This document shows positions 17,248-26,170 of a DNA stretch of 32,481 nucleotides, in pieces (the first letter of the stretch is position 1; each line of letters opens with the position of its first letter). The stretch is from Candidatus Parcubacteria bacterium (GTDB taxonomy: Bacteria > Patescibacteriota > Minisyncoccia > Phycocordibacterales > UBA918): contig JAACPT010000011.1 of NCBI GenBank assembly GCA_009995385.1, positions 1 through 32,481 of the forward strand. Reading direction: 5' to 3'. The notes under the pieces were generated by a model. The model saw only the letters and a list, made by a program, of their open reading frames with translations. It had not been told where the DNA came from and ran no database searches. A program made the position numbers and the translations under genes.

Positions 17248-17880
17248 ATGCAGAGGAAACACATCATTACCATTTCTGGTAAGCCAGGAAGCGGAAAATC
17301 ATCAACTGCTGATAAAGTGGCTGAACTGCTTGGATATACCCGTCATTCATCGGGCGACATGGTACGGCGAGTACTGGCAAAAAAAGAGATGACCCTTTCA
17401 GAATATAATGCTAAAGCTGCCAGTGACCACGACCTCGATGCCGAAGTCGATGAACAACTACGAAACCTGCGCACTAAAAAAGATATTGTCGTCGATTCCC
17501 GACTTGGTTTTTACTGGATTCCAGAATCATTTAAGGTATATCTTGACCTTGATTTAGAAATCGCTACTGCCCGCATCTTTAAAGACTCAGTCAGCAACAG
17601 TATGCGTGGTGCAGTCGAATTCGAGTCAAATTCACTTGGTGATGTCGCCAGACAAGTGCGTGAACGAATGCTCACCGAACAAAATCGGTTTCGCAAAATG
17701 TATGGAGTAGATCCTTACGATAAAACTCATTTTGACTTTATTATCGATACTTCCCGACAAAATCCCCAATCAGTTTCTATCGCTGTGTTTGATGCCTACC
17801 GAGAGTGGCTTGATACTGAAGTATGGGAACAACGACACAACGAAGTTCCATTGGGATACTCATTTAAAAATCAATACTAA
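17248..17880 (+). CDS. Cytidylate kinase-like NMP kinase
   Basis: IITISGKPGSGKSSTADKVAELLGYTRHSSGDMVRR, DIVVDSRLGFYWIP, DFIIDTS; start at MQRKH. Confidence 0.85.
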   Translation: MQRKHIITISGKPGSGKSSTADKVAELLGYTRHSSGDMVRRVLAKKEMTLSEYNAKAASDHDLDAEVDEQLRNLRTKKDIVVDSRLGFYWIPESFKVYLDLDLEIATARIFKDSVSNSMRGAVEFESNSLGDVARQVRERMLTEQNRFRKMYGVDPYDKTHFDFIIDTSRQNPQSVSIAVFDAYREWLDTEVWEQRHNEVPLGYSFKNQY

Positions 17881-17883
17881 AAC

Positions 17884-17915
17884 AAAAAGACCGGTCTTTA
17901 AAGACCGGTCTTTTT
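17884..17915. terminator. 32-bp perfect palindrome, bidirectional terminator
   Basis: AAAAAGACCGGTCTTTAAAGACCGGTCTTTTT between convergent cmk-like and secY genes. Confidence 0.85.
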
Positions 17916-17929
17916 ATTTTGCGTGCTGT

Positions 17930-19201
17930 TTAGTATTCGCGCATCGAGACTTGTGCATCAAGTCTACGAGTGAGATCAAGAACTACTGATACAACAATCA
18001 GTACCGCCGTTCCTCCAATCGCTAATGCACTAACACCAGTAGCTATTTGCATGCCGACTGGTAACACAGCAATCACACCGAGGAAAAGCGCTCCTACCAA
18101 GGTAAGTCGAGTGACGAGATTACCAAGATATTCAGAAGTATGCGCTCCTGGTCTAATACCAGGAATAAAACCGCCACTCCGTTGCAAGTTTTTAGCAACG
18201 GCATCGGGGTCAAATGTCACTGCAGTGTAGAAGTAGGTGAAGAGGAAAACCAACATAAAGTACACCCCTCCGTATGCCCACTGATTATTAAGGAAGTTTG
18301 TTACCAACTCATTAGCTCTCGCCACCCATGGCAAATTAAAGGCCGAAAGGATGTTGAGCACCATCTGTGGGAACAGGATGATTGATAGTGCAAAGATGAT
18401 AGGAATCACCCCCGCCTGATTAAGGCGCATCGGCAAATATGATTGGCTCGTACCGTAGGTCGATCCACCTCGACTCTGCTTGGCGTAGGTAATCGGTACT
18501 GGTCGTTCCGCTTCAGTCATTACCACCACCGCATAGATGATACCGAGCGCTACAATTGAGAACCCAATGTAGAGCGGTAATTGTGAAGGATCATATGAGT
18601 AGAAAAGCTGACTCATCGTCATTGGTAGTGTCGCGACGATACCGGCAAAGATAATGATGGAAACGCCGTTTCCGATACCGTATTCAGTCACCATCTCTCC
18701 AATCCACATCAGTAATACAGATCCTGCGACCACGAGAATGACATTCACAATAAACTGAAAAGTGGTAAGGTCGGCAATTACTCCTTGACTCTTAAGTAGC
18801 GTAAGGAACCCAAACCCCTGCAGTATTGCTAGCGGTAAAGTCAACATACGGCTGTACTGCGTAAACTTTGCACGACCAGCTTCTCCTTCTTCTGTATAGA
18901 GACTCTTAAATTTTGGTGACATAACCGTCAGAAGCTGCATGATAATTGAAGCCGTGATGAACGGTCCAACACCAAGCATCACAATCGAAAGGTTGGATAA
19001 ACCACCACCAGAAAAGATATTAAGCAGACCGAGAAATTGATTGTTCGTAAAGAACTGCTCTAGTACAGTTTGATCAATACCCGGAATTGGGATTGAAGCC
19101 AGCGCACGGAAGACCACCAATGCTCCGAGAACGAAGAATACTCGGTTGCGAATTGCTGGTTCAGTGAAAATGGTCTTAAACTTGTGAAGGAATGTTTGCA
19201 T
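17930..19201 (-). CDS. secY: Preprotein translocase subunit SecY
   Basis: ALASIPIPGIDQ, IVMLGVGPFITASIIMQLL, GNGVSIIIFAGIVA, PMRLNQAGVIPIIFA, SGGFIPGIRPG. Confidence 0.98.
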   Translation of the reverse strand: MQTFLHKFKTIFTEPAIRNRVFFVLGALVVFRALASIPIPGIDQTVLEQFFTNNQFLGLLNIFSGGGLSNLSIVMLGVGPFITASIIMQLLTVMSPKFKSLYTEEGEAGRAKFTQYSRMLTLPLAILQGFGFLTLLKSQGVIADLTTFQFIVNVILVVAGSVLLMWIGEMVTEYGIGNGVSIIIFAGIVATLPMTMSQLFYSYDPSQLPLYIGFSIVALGIIYAVVVMTEAERPVPITYAKQSRGGSTYGTSQSYLPMRLNQAGVIPIIFALSIILFPQMVLNILSAFNLPWVARANELVTNFLNNQWAYGGVYFMLVFLFTYFYTAVTFDPDAVAKNLQRSGGFIPGIRPGAHTSEYLGNLVTRLTLVGALFLGVIAVLPVGMQIATGVSALAIGGTAVLIVVSVVLDLTRRLDAQVSMREY

Positions 19202-19218
19202 ACGCTGTATGGTACCGC

Positions 19219-19668
19219 TTATTTCACGCTTCCGCCAGCTGCTTCAATTTTTGTTTTCGCTGACTGCGAGACCTGACAATTTTCTACGACGAGTTTCTTT
19301 TTGATTTCCCCATTACCAAGGATCTTCACCATTGGTGCACGTCTCGCCACCGCAGTAACGACACCGGCTGACACGAGTGTTTTTGGTGTCACTGTTGCTC
19401 CCACCTCAAAAGAAGCTTCGAGTGCTGAAACATTAACCACAACTGGTCGCACTTTCTCGGCATTTACTGTACGCGCTCGATTTTTACCATGTCCACGAAG
19501 CTTTGGTAGCTTCTTGATGAAATCACGCATTTCAGGACGGGTACTATTACCAGTACGAGCGGTCTGACCTTTATGACCAGCGCCTGACATCTTACCTCGT
19601 TTACCTCCACGTCCAACCCGCTTTGCTACTTTGCGTGGCGTAGTTGACTGTAGTTCATGAAGTTGCAT
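19219..19668 (-). CDS. rplO: 50S ribosomal protein L15
   Basis: MQLHELQSTTPRKVAKRVGRGGKRGKMSGAGHKGQTARTG. Confidence 0.96.
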   Translation of the reverse strand: MQLHELQSTTPRKVAKRVGRGGKRGKMSGAGHKGQTARTGNSTRPEMRDFIKKLPKLRGHGKNRARTVNAEKVRPVVVNVSALEASFEVGATVTPKTLVSAGVVTAVARRAPMVKILGNGEIKKKLVVENCQVSQSAKTKIEAAGGSVK

Positions 19669-19671
19669 AGA

Positions 19672-20334
19672 CTAGCTATTTTTAAGTTGCTTAAGCGCTT
19701 CGACAGCGGCGCGGGCATTATTAAGTTTATTCTTACTGCGAGAGAAAATCTTTGCAGTCACATCTTTTACTCCGGCGAGTTCGAGGACCGTACGGACTGA
19801 AGAACCAGCCACTAGTCCACGACCTAGCGCTGGCATAATCATTACCTCACTCGCTGAAAGCTTAACGTGTACATCATGTGGGATTCTGTATTCTCGATCC
19901 ACTGGTACAGTGATCATGTGCTTCTTTGCATCGCGAACTGCCTTTTCAATAGCGAGTTGGGTGTCACCAGCTTTGCCAATACCAACACCAACCTTGCCTT
20001 TTTTGTCTCCAATCACCATTGCTACCGAGAAAGAAAAACGACGACCACCAGCAACCACGCGAGTTACGCGACGAATGCTGATAATCTTTTGGTCAAACTC
20101 TGGACGTACGCGCTCTGGACGTCCACCACGACGTGGACGACGTGCTCCCCCCTGCCGGTCATTTCCTCCTCGGCGATCATTTCCACCACGGCGGCGACGT
20201 GGACCTCGGTCCCCTTCTGTCGCAGCGGGTGCATCGGTAGCAGACGCCACTGGCGCCGCAGCTGTTGGTGTTTCCACCACAGTATCTGAAGTAGTCACTT
20301 CAGTTGTAGCTTCCTGCTGTTTTGTCTCACTCAT
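19672..20334 (-). CDS. rpsE: 30S ribosomal protein S5 with long N-terminal extension
   Basis: KIISIRRVTRVVAGGRRFSFSVAMVIGDKKGKVGVGIGKAGDTQLAIEKAV core; about 80-aa Thr/Ala/Glu then Arg/Gly-rich extension. Confidence 0.97.
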   Translation of the reverse strand: MSETKQQEATTEVTTSDTVVETPTAAAPVASATDAPAATEGDRGPRRRRGGNDRRGGNDRQGGARRPRRGGRPERVRPEFDQKIISIRRVTRVVAGGRRFSFSVAMVIGDKKGKVGVGIGKAGDTQLAIEKAVRDAKKHMITVPVDREYRIPHDVHVKLSASEVMIMPALGRGLVAGSSVRTVLELAGVKDVTAKIFSRSKNKLNNARAAVEALKQLKNS

Positions 20335-20377
20335 TTATTAAGTGTTTAATTTTTTTGTAATTATTTCACATTCCTTG

Positions 20378-20412
20378 GTCGGAAAAATATTCTCCCAGAA
20401 TATTTTTCCGAC
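20378..20412. promoter_or_regulatory. 16-bp perfect stem-loop in the L18-S5 spacer
   Basis: GTCGGAAAAATATTCT-CCC-AGAATATTTTTCCGAC; no T tract after it on the minus strand. Confidence 0.6.
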
Positions 20413-20469
20413 ATAAGTTCGCACGGTGATATCTCTGGAGCAACTACTTCAGAGATATCCAGCGCTCAC

Positions 20470-20823
20470 TTAAAACTTCAGACCTCCTTCTCGGGCTGCA
20501 TCAGCTAATGCTGCGACAATACCTTGATAGCGGAATCCGCCTCGGTCAAAGACCACTTCAGTGATTTTTAGCCCTGCTGCTTTCTTTGCGATGGCTGCGC
20601 CAACTGCTTTAGATCGCTCCATGGTAGTGCCAGTGCCCTCACTGCGTGAGTCAGCTGCTGCCAAAGTCTTACTTACCGTATCATCGATAAGTTGCACGTA
20701 AACGTACATATTGCTACGGTACACTGCCAAACGTGGTCGGGTGGCAGTACCACTAATTTTATGTCGAAGACGATTATGTCGCTTGGTGCGAGAAACCGTC
20801 TTTTGAGTTGATTTGTTTGTCAT
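20470..20823 (-). CDS. rplR: 50S ribosomal protein L18
   Basis: [35 protein letters not shown]...[26 protein letters not shown]. Confidence 0.97.
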   Translation of the reverse strand: MTNKSTQKTVSRTKRHNRLRHKISGTATRPRLAVYRSNMYVYVQLIDDTVSKTLAAADSRSEGTGTTMERSKAVGAAIAKKAAGLKITEVVFDRGGFRYQGIVAALADAAREGGLKF

Positions 20824-20891
20824 ATTTTATGATTACAAATCTAAAGTTCAAAACTGCTACAGATGCAATGCAACTGTAGTGTCTTTAGACT

Positions 20892-21425
20892 TTAGACGGC
20901 TTTCTTGCCTTGCTTACGAAGAATAAATTCTCCCTTATAACGAATCCCTTTACCTTTATATGGCTCAGGCTTCTTCACTTTACGCACGTTGGCAGCGAAC
21001 TGCCCAACAGCATCTTTATCAGCACCGGTGAGGGTAATGACGTTTTTCAGCACTTCGGCAGTAATGCCGGCAGGTATTGCAAGCACTACTGGATGTGAAA
21101 AGCCCATATTAAGGACAATGTCGCTTCCTTTCACTTCAGCACGGTATCCTACTCCTTCGATTTCGAGTATTCGAGAGAAACCTTCGGTTACTCCCTTCAC
21201 CATATTGCGAAGGTGCGCAGCGTAAGTTCCCCACAATGCCGGAGCATTTTCAGTCTGACCAGGGGTAAGCGTAACTGCATTACCATCGATTTTAATATCA
21301 ACATCTTTTTTAATCTCCCGTGAGAGGGTCGCTTTTGCACCTTTCACCGTCAGTACACCATCCTCAAATGTGACCGTCACGTCACTTGGAATGATAACTG
21401 GAATTTTTCCTAGACGACTCATAGT
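20892..21425 (-). CDS. rplF: 50S ribosomal protein L6 (start at MSRLGK)
   Basis: MSRLGKIPVIIPSDVTVTFEDGVLTVKGAKATLS...PEPYKGKGIRYKGEFILRKQGKKA. Confidence 0.97.
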   Translation of the reverse strand, partial: TMSRLGKIPVIIPSDVTVTFEDGVLTVKGAKATLSREIKKDVDIKIDGNAVTLTPGQTENAPALWGTYAAHLRNMVKGVTEGFSRILEIEGVGYRAEVKGSDIVLNMGFSHPVVLAIPAGITAEVLKNVITLTGADKDAVGQFAANVRKVKKPEPYKGKGIRYKGEFILRKQGKKAV

Positions 21426-21820
21426 TACCAAATGATGAAAAGTTGCTCGCCGCCCATCTGCTTCTCCTTAGCTTCTTCACCCGTGAGGATGCCAGCTGGA
21501 GTAGAGAGGATCAGGTGCCCCTTACCAAATTTAACCGGATGAATATCCGTCACCTTCGTGTAGAGACGTCGACCTGGCTTTGAGATACGCTTCACACCGT
21601 TAATACGATGTTCGCCATTTTCGTAGCTAAGTGTCACTTCGAGGGTTTTTTCTTGTACTTCTTTTCCTTTTTCGGTCGCTGACATAACGTAGCCAGCTGA
21701 CACGAGCTTATCAAGCACTGCCTTGCGGAGCTTTGAATAGGGTACCGAAACGGTTGCCTTTCGCACTGCGCCGGCGTTCTTCAGACGAATAATCAAATCG
21801 CCAATTGTATCGCCTACCAT
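21425..21820 (-). CDS. rpsH: 30S ribosomal protein S8
   Basis: [17 protein letters not shown]...[13 protein letters not shown]...[28 protein letters not shown]; start at internal Met. Confidence 0.96.
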   Translation of the reverse strand: MVGDTIGDLIIRLKNAGAVRKATVSVPYSKLRKAVLDKLVSAGYVMSATEKGKEVQEKTLEVTLSYENGEHRINGVKRISKPGRRLYTKVTDIHPVKFGKGHLILSTPAGILTGEEAKEKQMGGEQLFIIW

Positions 21821-21999
21821 GATGATTTTCTTACGCCTGGTATATGACCTTCGTGGGCGAGTTCGCGGAAGCAAATTCGGCACGCATCGAAGTCACGCAT
21901 GTATCCATGTCGTCGGCCACAAAGATTGCAACGACGGACTACACGCGATTTGAACTTTGGTGGGCGCGCTGCGCGCACCACTAATGACTTTCTTGCCAC
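21814..21999 (-). CDS. rpsN: 30S ribosomal protein S14, zinc-binding type
   Basis: 61 aa; [38 protein letters not shown]. Confidence 0.96.
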   Translation of the reverse strand: MARKSLVVRAARPPKFKSRVVRRCNLCGRRHGYMRDFDACRICFRELAHEGHIPGVRKSSW

Positions 22000-22243
22000 G
22001 TGATTGTTTTTGTTACTAACACAAATGCGACTGCATACTATTTGCAGTACTATTCAAAATAAGATTTTGAATGACGACAAGTTGTCTGGCAGTCAATTTG
22101 CTTTAGTGGAATCGTCTTACTCCGGATGAGTAACTGCATTCCTCTTATAAATCCGGCTCGAGTGGCTATTGCCAACACCAGCCTTCAACGTCTGGAAACA
22201 TATTTATTACCAGTCGTCTTGCCGCCAACAATACCAGAATAAG

Positions 22244-22302
22244 CTAAAAAAGCAATAGAAAAACAGCGTGGACCAAAATCTCACGCTGTTTTTCTATTGC
22301 TT
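22244..22302 (-). terminator. Strong terminator between L5 and S14 on the minus strand
   Basis: 21-bp perfect stem AAGCAATAGAAAAACAGCGTG / CACGCTGTTTTTCTATTGCTT with 11-nt loop; minus strand continues in T's. Confidence 0.85.
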
Positions 22303-22312
22303 CCTAAAAAGC

Positions 22313-22852
22313 CTACTTGGCTTTTTGCAGTGGCAAGCCAATGTGTCGAAGCAGAGCTTCGGCTTCGGCTTTAGTCTTGGCAGTGGTCACAATAGTGATT
22401 GACATACCAAACACATCACGAATATCTTCATCAGCAGTTTCTGGAAAAATAGTATGTTCCTTGATACCAATGGTGTAATTTCCCATTTCATCTATTGATG
22501 AAATCTTGAGACCGCGGAAGTCACGTGTCTGTGGAATAGCCATGTGAATAAGCTTATTAAGAAAATCAAGTTTACGTTGTCCACGTAATGTCACTTGATA
22601 CCCAATAATCTCACCTTCACGTAACTTGAAGGATGCAATCGACTGACGAGCAGCGCGAGGGGCGGCTTTCTGACCAGTAATCAGCGCGAGGCGATCCTGA
22701 ATAAGTGCGAGCTTTGCTTTATCATCAACACGACCAGTACCCACTGAGACAACCACTTTTTCAATAGTTGGTGCTTGGTTGACGTTCTTGTATCCAAACT
22801 GACCTTTACAGGCGTCGAATACCGTCTTTAATTGAGTCTGTACAGTTTCCAT
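22313..22852 (-). CDS. rplE: 50S ribosomal protein L5
   Basis: NVNQAPTIEKVVVSVGTG...ALITGQKAAPRAARQSIASFKLREGEIIGYQVTLRG...DFRGL. Confidence 0.97.
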   Translation of the reverse strand: METVQTQLKTVFDACKGQFGYKNVNQAPTIEKVVVSVGTGRVDDKAKLALIQDRLALITGQKAAPRAARQSIASFKLREGEIIGYQVTLRGQRKLDFLNKLIHMAIPQTRDFRGLKISSIDEMGNYTIGIKEHTIFPETADEDIRDVFGMSITIVTTAKTKAEAEALLRHIGLPLQKAK

Positions 22853-22864
22853 ACTCTAATTTAA

Positions 22865-23176
22865 TTAAATTTTCTTACCCGTTGCCTTCGAAATGCGTAC
22901 CTTCTTACGCTTTTCTCCTTCTCCTTCAAAAACATATCCCGCGCGAACTACTTTGTCGCCTTCCATCAGTGACACATTGGAAGCATGGATTGGCATACTC
23001 TTTTCGACAATTTGTCCTTGGGAACGAGAACGCTTATTCTTTTGGTGTCGTTTGGCAACATTGATACCTTCAATTACTACTTGGTCGGTTCCACGGAGAG
23101 TGATAAGGATTGTTCCAGTCTTTCCCTTGTCTTTGCCGGCAATCACCTTCACGGTATCTCCTTTTTTGATTTTCAT
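22865..23176 (-). CDS. rplX: 50S ribosomal protein L24
   Basis: MKIKKGDTVKVIAGKDKGKTGTI...VEGINVAKRHQK. Confidence 0.97.
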   Translation of the reverse strand: MKIKKGDTVKVIAGKDKGKTGTILITLRGTDQVVIEGINVAKRHQKNKRSRSQGQIVEKSMPIHASNVSLMEGDKVVRAGYVFEGEGEKRKKVRISKATGKKI

Positions 23177-23188
23177 ACAATTGTTTGA

Positions 23189-23560
23189 TTACACTACCTC
23201 AGGAGCGAGGGAGACAATTTTCTGATAACCAGCTTCACTGAGTTCACGTGGGATTGGTCCAAAGACGCGGTTCGCACGTGGCTCTTTCTTTACCTTATCG
23301 ATAAGCACTACCGCATTATCGTCGAAACTCACGTATGAGCCGTCTTTACGACGAAATGGTTTGCGCTGTCGCACCACCACTCCGTAGACGACATCCTTCT
23401 TCTTCACCGCTTTACGTGGTTCTGCAGTCTGAACAGAAAGTACGACAATTTCTCCGAGTTCAGCATAACGCTTCTTTGATCCGCCGAGTACCTTAAAGAC
23501 TCGACCAACTTTACCACCTGAGTTGTCGGTGATTTTTACGATTGTTTGAGGCTGAATCAT
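23189..23560 (-). CDS. rplN: 50S ribosomal protein L14
   Basis: MIQPQTIVKITDNSGGKVGRVFKVLGGSKKRYA...RRKDGSYVSFDDNAVVLID...FGPIPRELSEAGYQKIVSLAPEVV. Confidence 0.97.
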   Translation of the reverse strand: MIQPQTIVKITDNSGGKVGRVFKVLGGSKKRYAELGEIVVLSVQTAEPRKAVKKKDVVYGVVVRQRKPFRRKDGSYVSFDDNAVVLIDKVKKEPRANRVFGPIPRELSEAGYQKIVSLAPEVV

Positions 23561-23561
23561 A

Positions 23562-23816
23562 CTACTTTGCGGTTACGAGCTCGAAGCACTTACGCTTAGA
23601 GATCGGACGGGTTTCTTTAATGTCGACCACATCGCCTACTTTGGCGGTGTTTCCTTTATCATGCACCAAGAATTTCTTCGTGCGACGCATGAACTTTTTG
23701 TATTTTGGATGTTGTACGTATCGCTCTACCGCTACCGTACAGGTGTCCATCATTTTTGATGCCACTACTGTACCGCGGAGTACGCGACCGTTACTTGTTT
23801 TTTGTTCGGTACTCAT
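23562..23816 (-). CDS. rpsQ: 30S ribosomal protein S17
   Basis: LRGTVVASKMMDTCTVAVERYVQHPKYKKFMRRTKKFLVHDKGNTAKVGDVVDIKETRPISKRKCFELV. Confidence 0.96.
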   Translation of the reverse strand: MSTEQKTSNGRVLRGTVVASKMMDTCTVAVERYVQHPKYKKFMRRTKKFLVHDKGNTAKVGDVVDIKETRPISKRKCFELVTAK

Positions 23817-23819
23817 ACG

Positions 23820-24011
23820 CTATTTAGTTTCAGGGTTACGGCGGCGAGCAGAAAGCTCAGTAAGGGCACGCGCGATCTCGGTCTTAGCATTTTGAATGAT
23901 GTTAGCCTTACGACTGAATCTGTCTTTAAAACGCTCTTCGCGAACAGTCTTGCGCGCAGACTCAACTACACTAGTGAGTTCAGCTACTGATTTCTTTCGC
24001 AAATCTTGCAT
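23820..24011 (-). CDS. rpmC: 50S ribosomal protein L29
   Basis: MQDLRKKSVAELTSVVESARKTVREERF...; position between L16 and S17. Confidence 0.9.
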   Translation of the reverse strand: MQDLRKKSVAELTSVVESARKTVREERFKDRFSRKANIIQNAKTEIARALTELSARRRNPETK

Positions 24012-24035
24012 ATTAATCATAAGCAATAACGAAGA

Positions 24036-24470
24036 TTACACGCGTGTGTCTTCACGACGCACGAATTTACCTTGTAATGGGAGCTTCGCACAAGCCTTAC
24101 GAAAGGCTTCGCGAGCAATGTCTTCAGGAACACCATCAACTTCAAAGAGGATGCGTCCTGGCTTTACTTCAAACACAAAGTGGTCTGGATCTCCTTTACC
24201 TTTACCCATCGGTACTTCTGCTGCCTTTTGGGTAATCGGACGATCAGGGAAAATACGGATCCACGCTTTACCAGTTTTACCCATGGTGCGAGAAATCACC
24301 CGGCGGGCGGCTTCAATCTGGTTTGATTTTACGCGAGAACCGGTAGTTGCCTTGAGACCATACTCACCGTAGGAAACGGTGATACCGCGGGTATCAGGTC
24401 GCTGTCGCCTTTCTTCACTGATGCGATTGGTCTGCCACTTGCGGTGTTTTACTTTCTTTGGGAATAACAT
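24036..24470 (-). CDS. rplP: 50S ribosomal protein L16
   Basis: MLFPKKVKHRKWQ...VSYGEYGLKATTGSRVKSNQIEAARRVISR...PDRPITQKAAEVPMGKGKGDPDHFVFEVKPGRILFE. Confidence 0.97.
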   Translation of the reverse strand: MLFPKKVKHRKWQTNRISEERRQRPDTRGITVSYGEYGLKATTGSRVKSNQIEAARRVISRTMGKTGKAWIRIFPDRPITQKAAEVPMGKGKGDPDHFVFEVKPGRILFEVDGVPEDIAREAFRKACAKLPLQGKFVRREDTRV

Positions 24471-24480
24471 ACGCTTCTAA

Positions 24481-25188
24481 TTATCGATTACGAGTAGGGC
24501 GAGCTTCAGTTTCTTGTTGACCAGCTTTACGGTCGGTGAACACTTCACCGCGGTAAATCCATACTTTAATACCAATCACACCGTACGGTAGGTTGGCTTC
24601 TACGCGAGCAAAGTCAATGTCAGCGCGAAGTGTCTGGAGTGGAATACGACCTTTTTTGAGTTCTTCAATACGAGCCATATCAGCGCCACCAAGGCGACCT
24701 GAAAGCTTAATACGAACTCCCTCTACGTCTCGATTCGCCATTACTTTTTCAGCTGTCTGCTTCATAACCCGACGGAAAGTGAGACGCTTCTCAAGTCCTT
24801 CAGCTATCATCTGACCAACAATATTTGCTGATGATTCTGGTGAACGGACTTCTTCGATGTCAATCTTGAGTTCTGGCTTATCTGACATCTTCTGCTTGCG
24901 GAGGAAGAGATCAATCTCCTTCTTGAGTTTATTGATTCCTTCACCACTACGACCGATGATGAGACCAGGACGAGCAGTTTTAATAATGATACGGATGTCT
25001 TTTTGGTTACGCTCAATTTCTATAATATCAACTGACATGCCCTTGAGACGCTTTTTGAGCATCTTACGAAGAGCAGCGTCGACGCGGAGAAACTCGCGGA
25101 ACTTCTCTGGACTGGTCGTGAACCAGCGACTTTTCCAATCGCGATTGACGCCAATACGCTGGACATATGGATGTGCTACGTGTGTCAT
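24481..25188 (-). CDS. rpsC: 30S ribosomal protein S3
   Basis: MTHVAHPYVQRIGVNRDWKSRWF...RPGLIIGRSGEGINKLKKEI...GADMARIEELKKGRIPLQTLRADIDF. Confidence 0.97.
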   Translation of the reverse strand: MTHVAHPYVQRIGVNRDWKSRWFTTSPEKFREFLRVDAALRKMLKKRLKGMSVDIIEIERNQKDIRIIIKTARPGLIIGRSGEGINKLKKEIDLFLRKQKMSDKPELKIDIEEVRSPESSANIVGQMIAEGLEKRLTFRRVMKQTAEKVMANRDVEGVRIKLSGRLGGADMARIEELKKGRIPLQTLRADIDFARVEANLPYGVIGIKVWIYRGEVFTDRKAGQQETEARPTRNR

Positions 25189-25192
25189 ATCC

Positions 25193-25519
25193 TTATTTCT
25201 TCTCGCCGAGCTCGACTGAGAGATGGCTGTTACGCTTATTAATTCGTGAGGCAGAACCACGAGCTCGTGGCATGAATCGTTTGAGAGTTGGCGCTTTGTT
25301 TACCTGTACACTCTTGATGATGAGCTTATCAAGGTCAGCACCTTGCTGTTTGGCATTTGCGATGGCTGATTCAATCAACTTCGCAAATGGTTGCGCAGCG
25401 CGCTTGTCAACAAAACGAAGGGTAGTAAGGGCATCTGCGGCACTTTTTCCGCGCACCAGATCTGCAATCAAGCGGACCTTACGTGGTGACTGACGATAGT
25501 TTTTTAGAATTGCTTTCAT
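25193..25519 (-). CDS. rplV: 50S ribosomal protein L22
   Basis: NYRQSPRKVRLIADLVRGKSAADAL...APTLKRFMPRARGSASRINKRNSHLSVELGEK. Confidence 0.97.
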   Translation of the reverse strand: MKAILKNYRQSPRKVRLIADLVRGKSAADALTTLRFVDKRAAQPFAKLIESAIANAKQQGADLDKLIIKSVQVNKAPTLKRFMPRARGSASRINKRNSHLSVELGEKK

Positions 25520-25529
25520 ACGTCAATAC

Positions 25530-25859
25530 TTATTTAGTTGCCTTTACAGCTTTCGCAGCGGAGATTTCAGCTTCCTTGCGCTTTTGTTCAAGTTCTTTCT
25601 GCATCTTACCTCCGTGTCGGTGGAACTTCTTCGTTGGTGAGAACTCACCGAACTTGTGTCCTACCATTTCTTCTGCGACTAAGACTTCAATGTGTGTCTT
25701 TCCGTTGTGAACGCCGAACGTAAACCCAACCATTTCTGGTGAGATTACTGAGCCGCGCGCCCAGGTCTTGATGACACCACCCTCTCCGGGTTTTTTTCCG
25801 GCGATCTTTTTGAGGAGCTTTTCGTCTACGTATGGTCCTTTATAGAGTGATCGTGACAT
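25530..25859 (-). CDS. rpsS: 30S ribosomal protein S19
   Basis: [19 protein letters not shown]...[56 protein letters not shown]. Confidence 0.97.
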   Translation of the reverse strand: MSRSLYKGPYVDEKLLKKIAGKKPGEGGVIKTWARGSVISPEMVGFTFGVHNGKTHIEVLVAEEMVGHKFGEFSPTKKFHRHGGKMQKELEQKRKEAEISAAKAVKATK

Positions 25860-26034
25860 TAAATGATGAATGGAGTGCAGCAACTATTCAGAATTTAGTT
25901 CTGAATTTTCGGTTTTTTTGCCGAAAATTCTTGGGACGTAGGGTCTGGCCAGCTGCCACAACTCCAGTTAGTTTATAATTGGTAGTTTTGCGACTACTAT
26001 AAATCCGCACATATGGTGCGGTTATTGAGAGTCT

Positions 26035-26097
26035 CTAGTAAAAACAGGTAACGGCCGGTCTTAAAAGAGACTCCCAACCACTTTGATTGTTCTTCAT
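26035..26097 (-). other. Possible 20-aa leader ORF in the S19-operon leader
   Basis: MKNNQSGWESLLRPAVTCFY*; AGGAGG one nt upstream of ATG; its 3' half overlaps an 8-bp stem (26029-26036/26066-26073). Confidence 0.25.
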
Positions 26098-26141
26098 ACC
26101 TCCTGTTACCAGACAGAAGGACTTGAGGTTGGAACTCGATG

Positions 26142-26170
26142 AGAATACCGAAAATAACTGGAAAAGTCAA
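26142..26170 (-). promoter_or_regulatory. Putative promoter for the S19-L5 transcription unit
   Basis: Minus strand TTGACT, 17-bp spacer, TATTCT. Confidence 0.5.

Noticed and set aside
19867-20341. Plus-strand ORFs of 140 and 143 aa opposite S5
   Set aside because: They lie fully antisense to the conserved rpsE gene; composition mirrors the complementary strand, so they are shadow ORFs.
25167-25493. 108-aa plus-strand ORF opposite L22/S3
   Set aside because: Antisense to two unambiguous ribosomal protein genes, with no recognisable motif.
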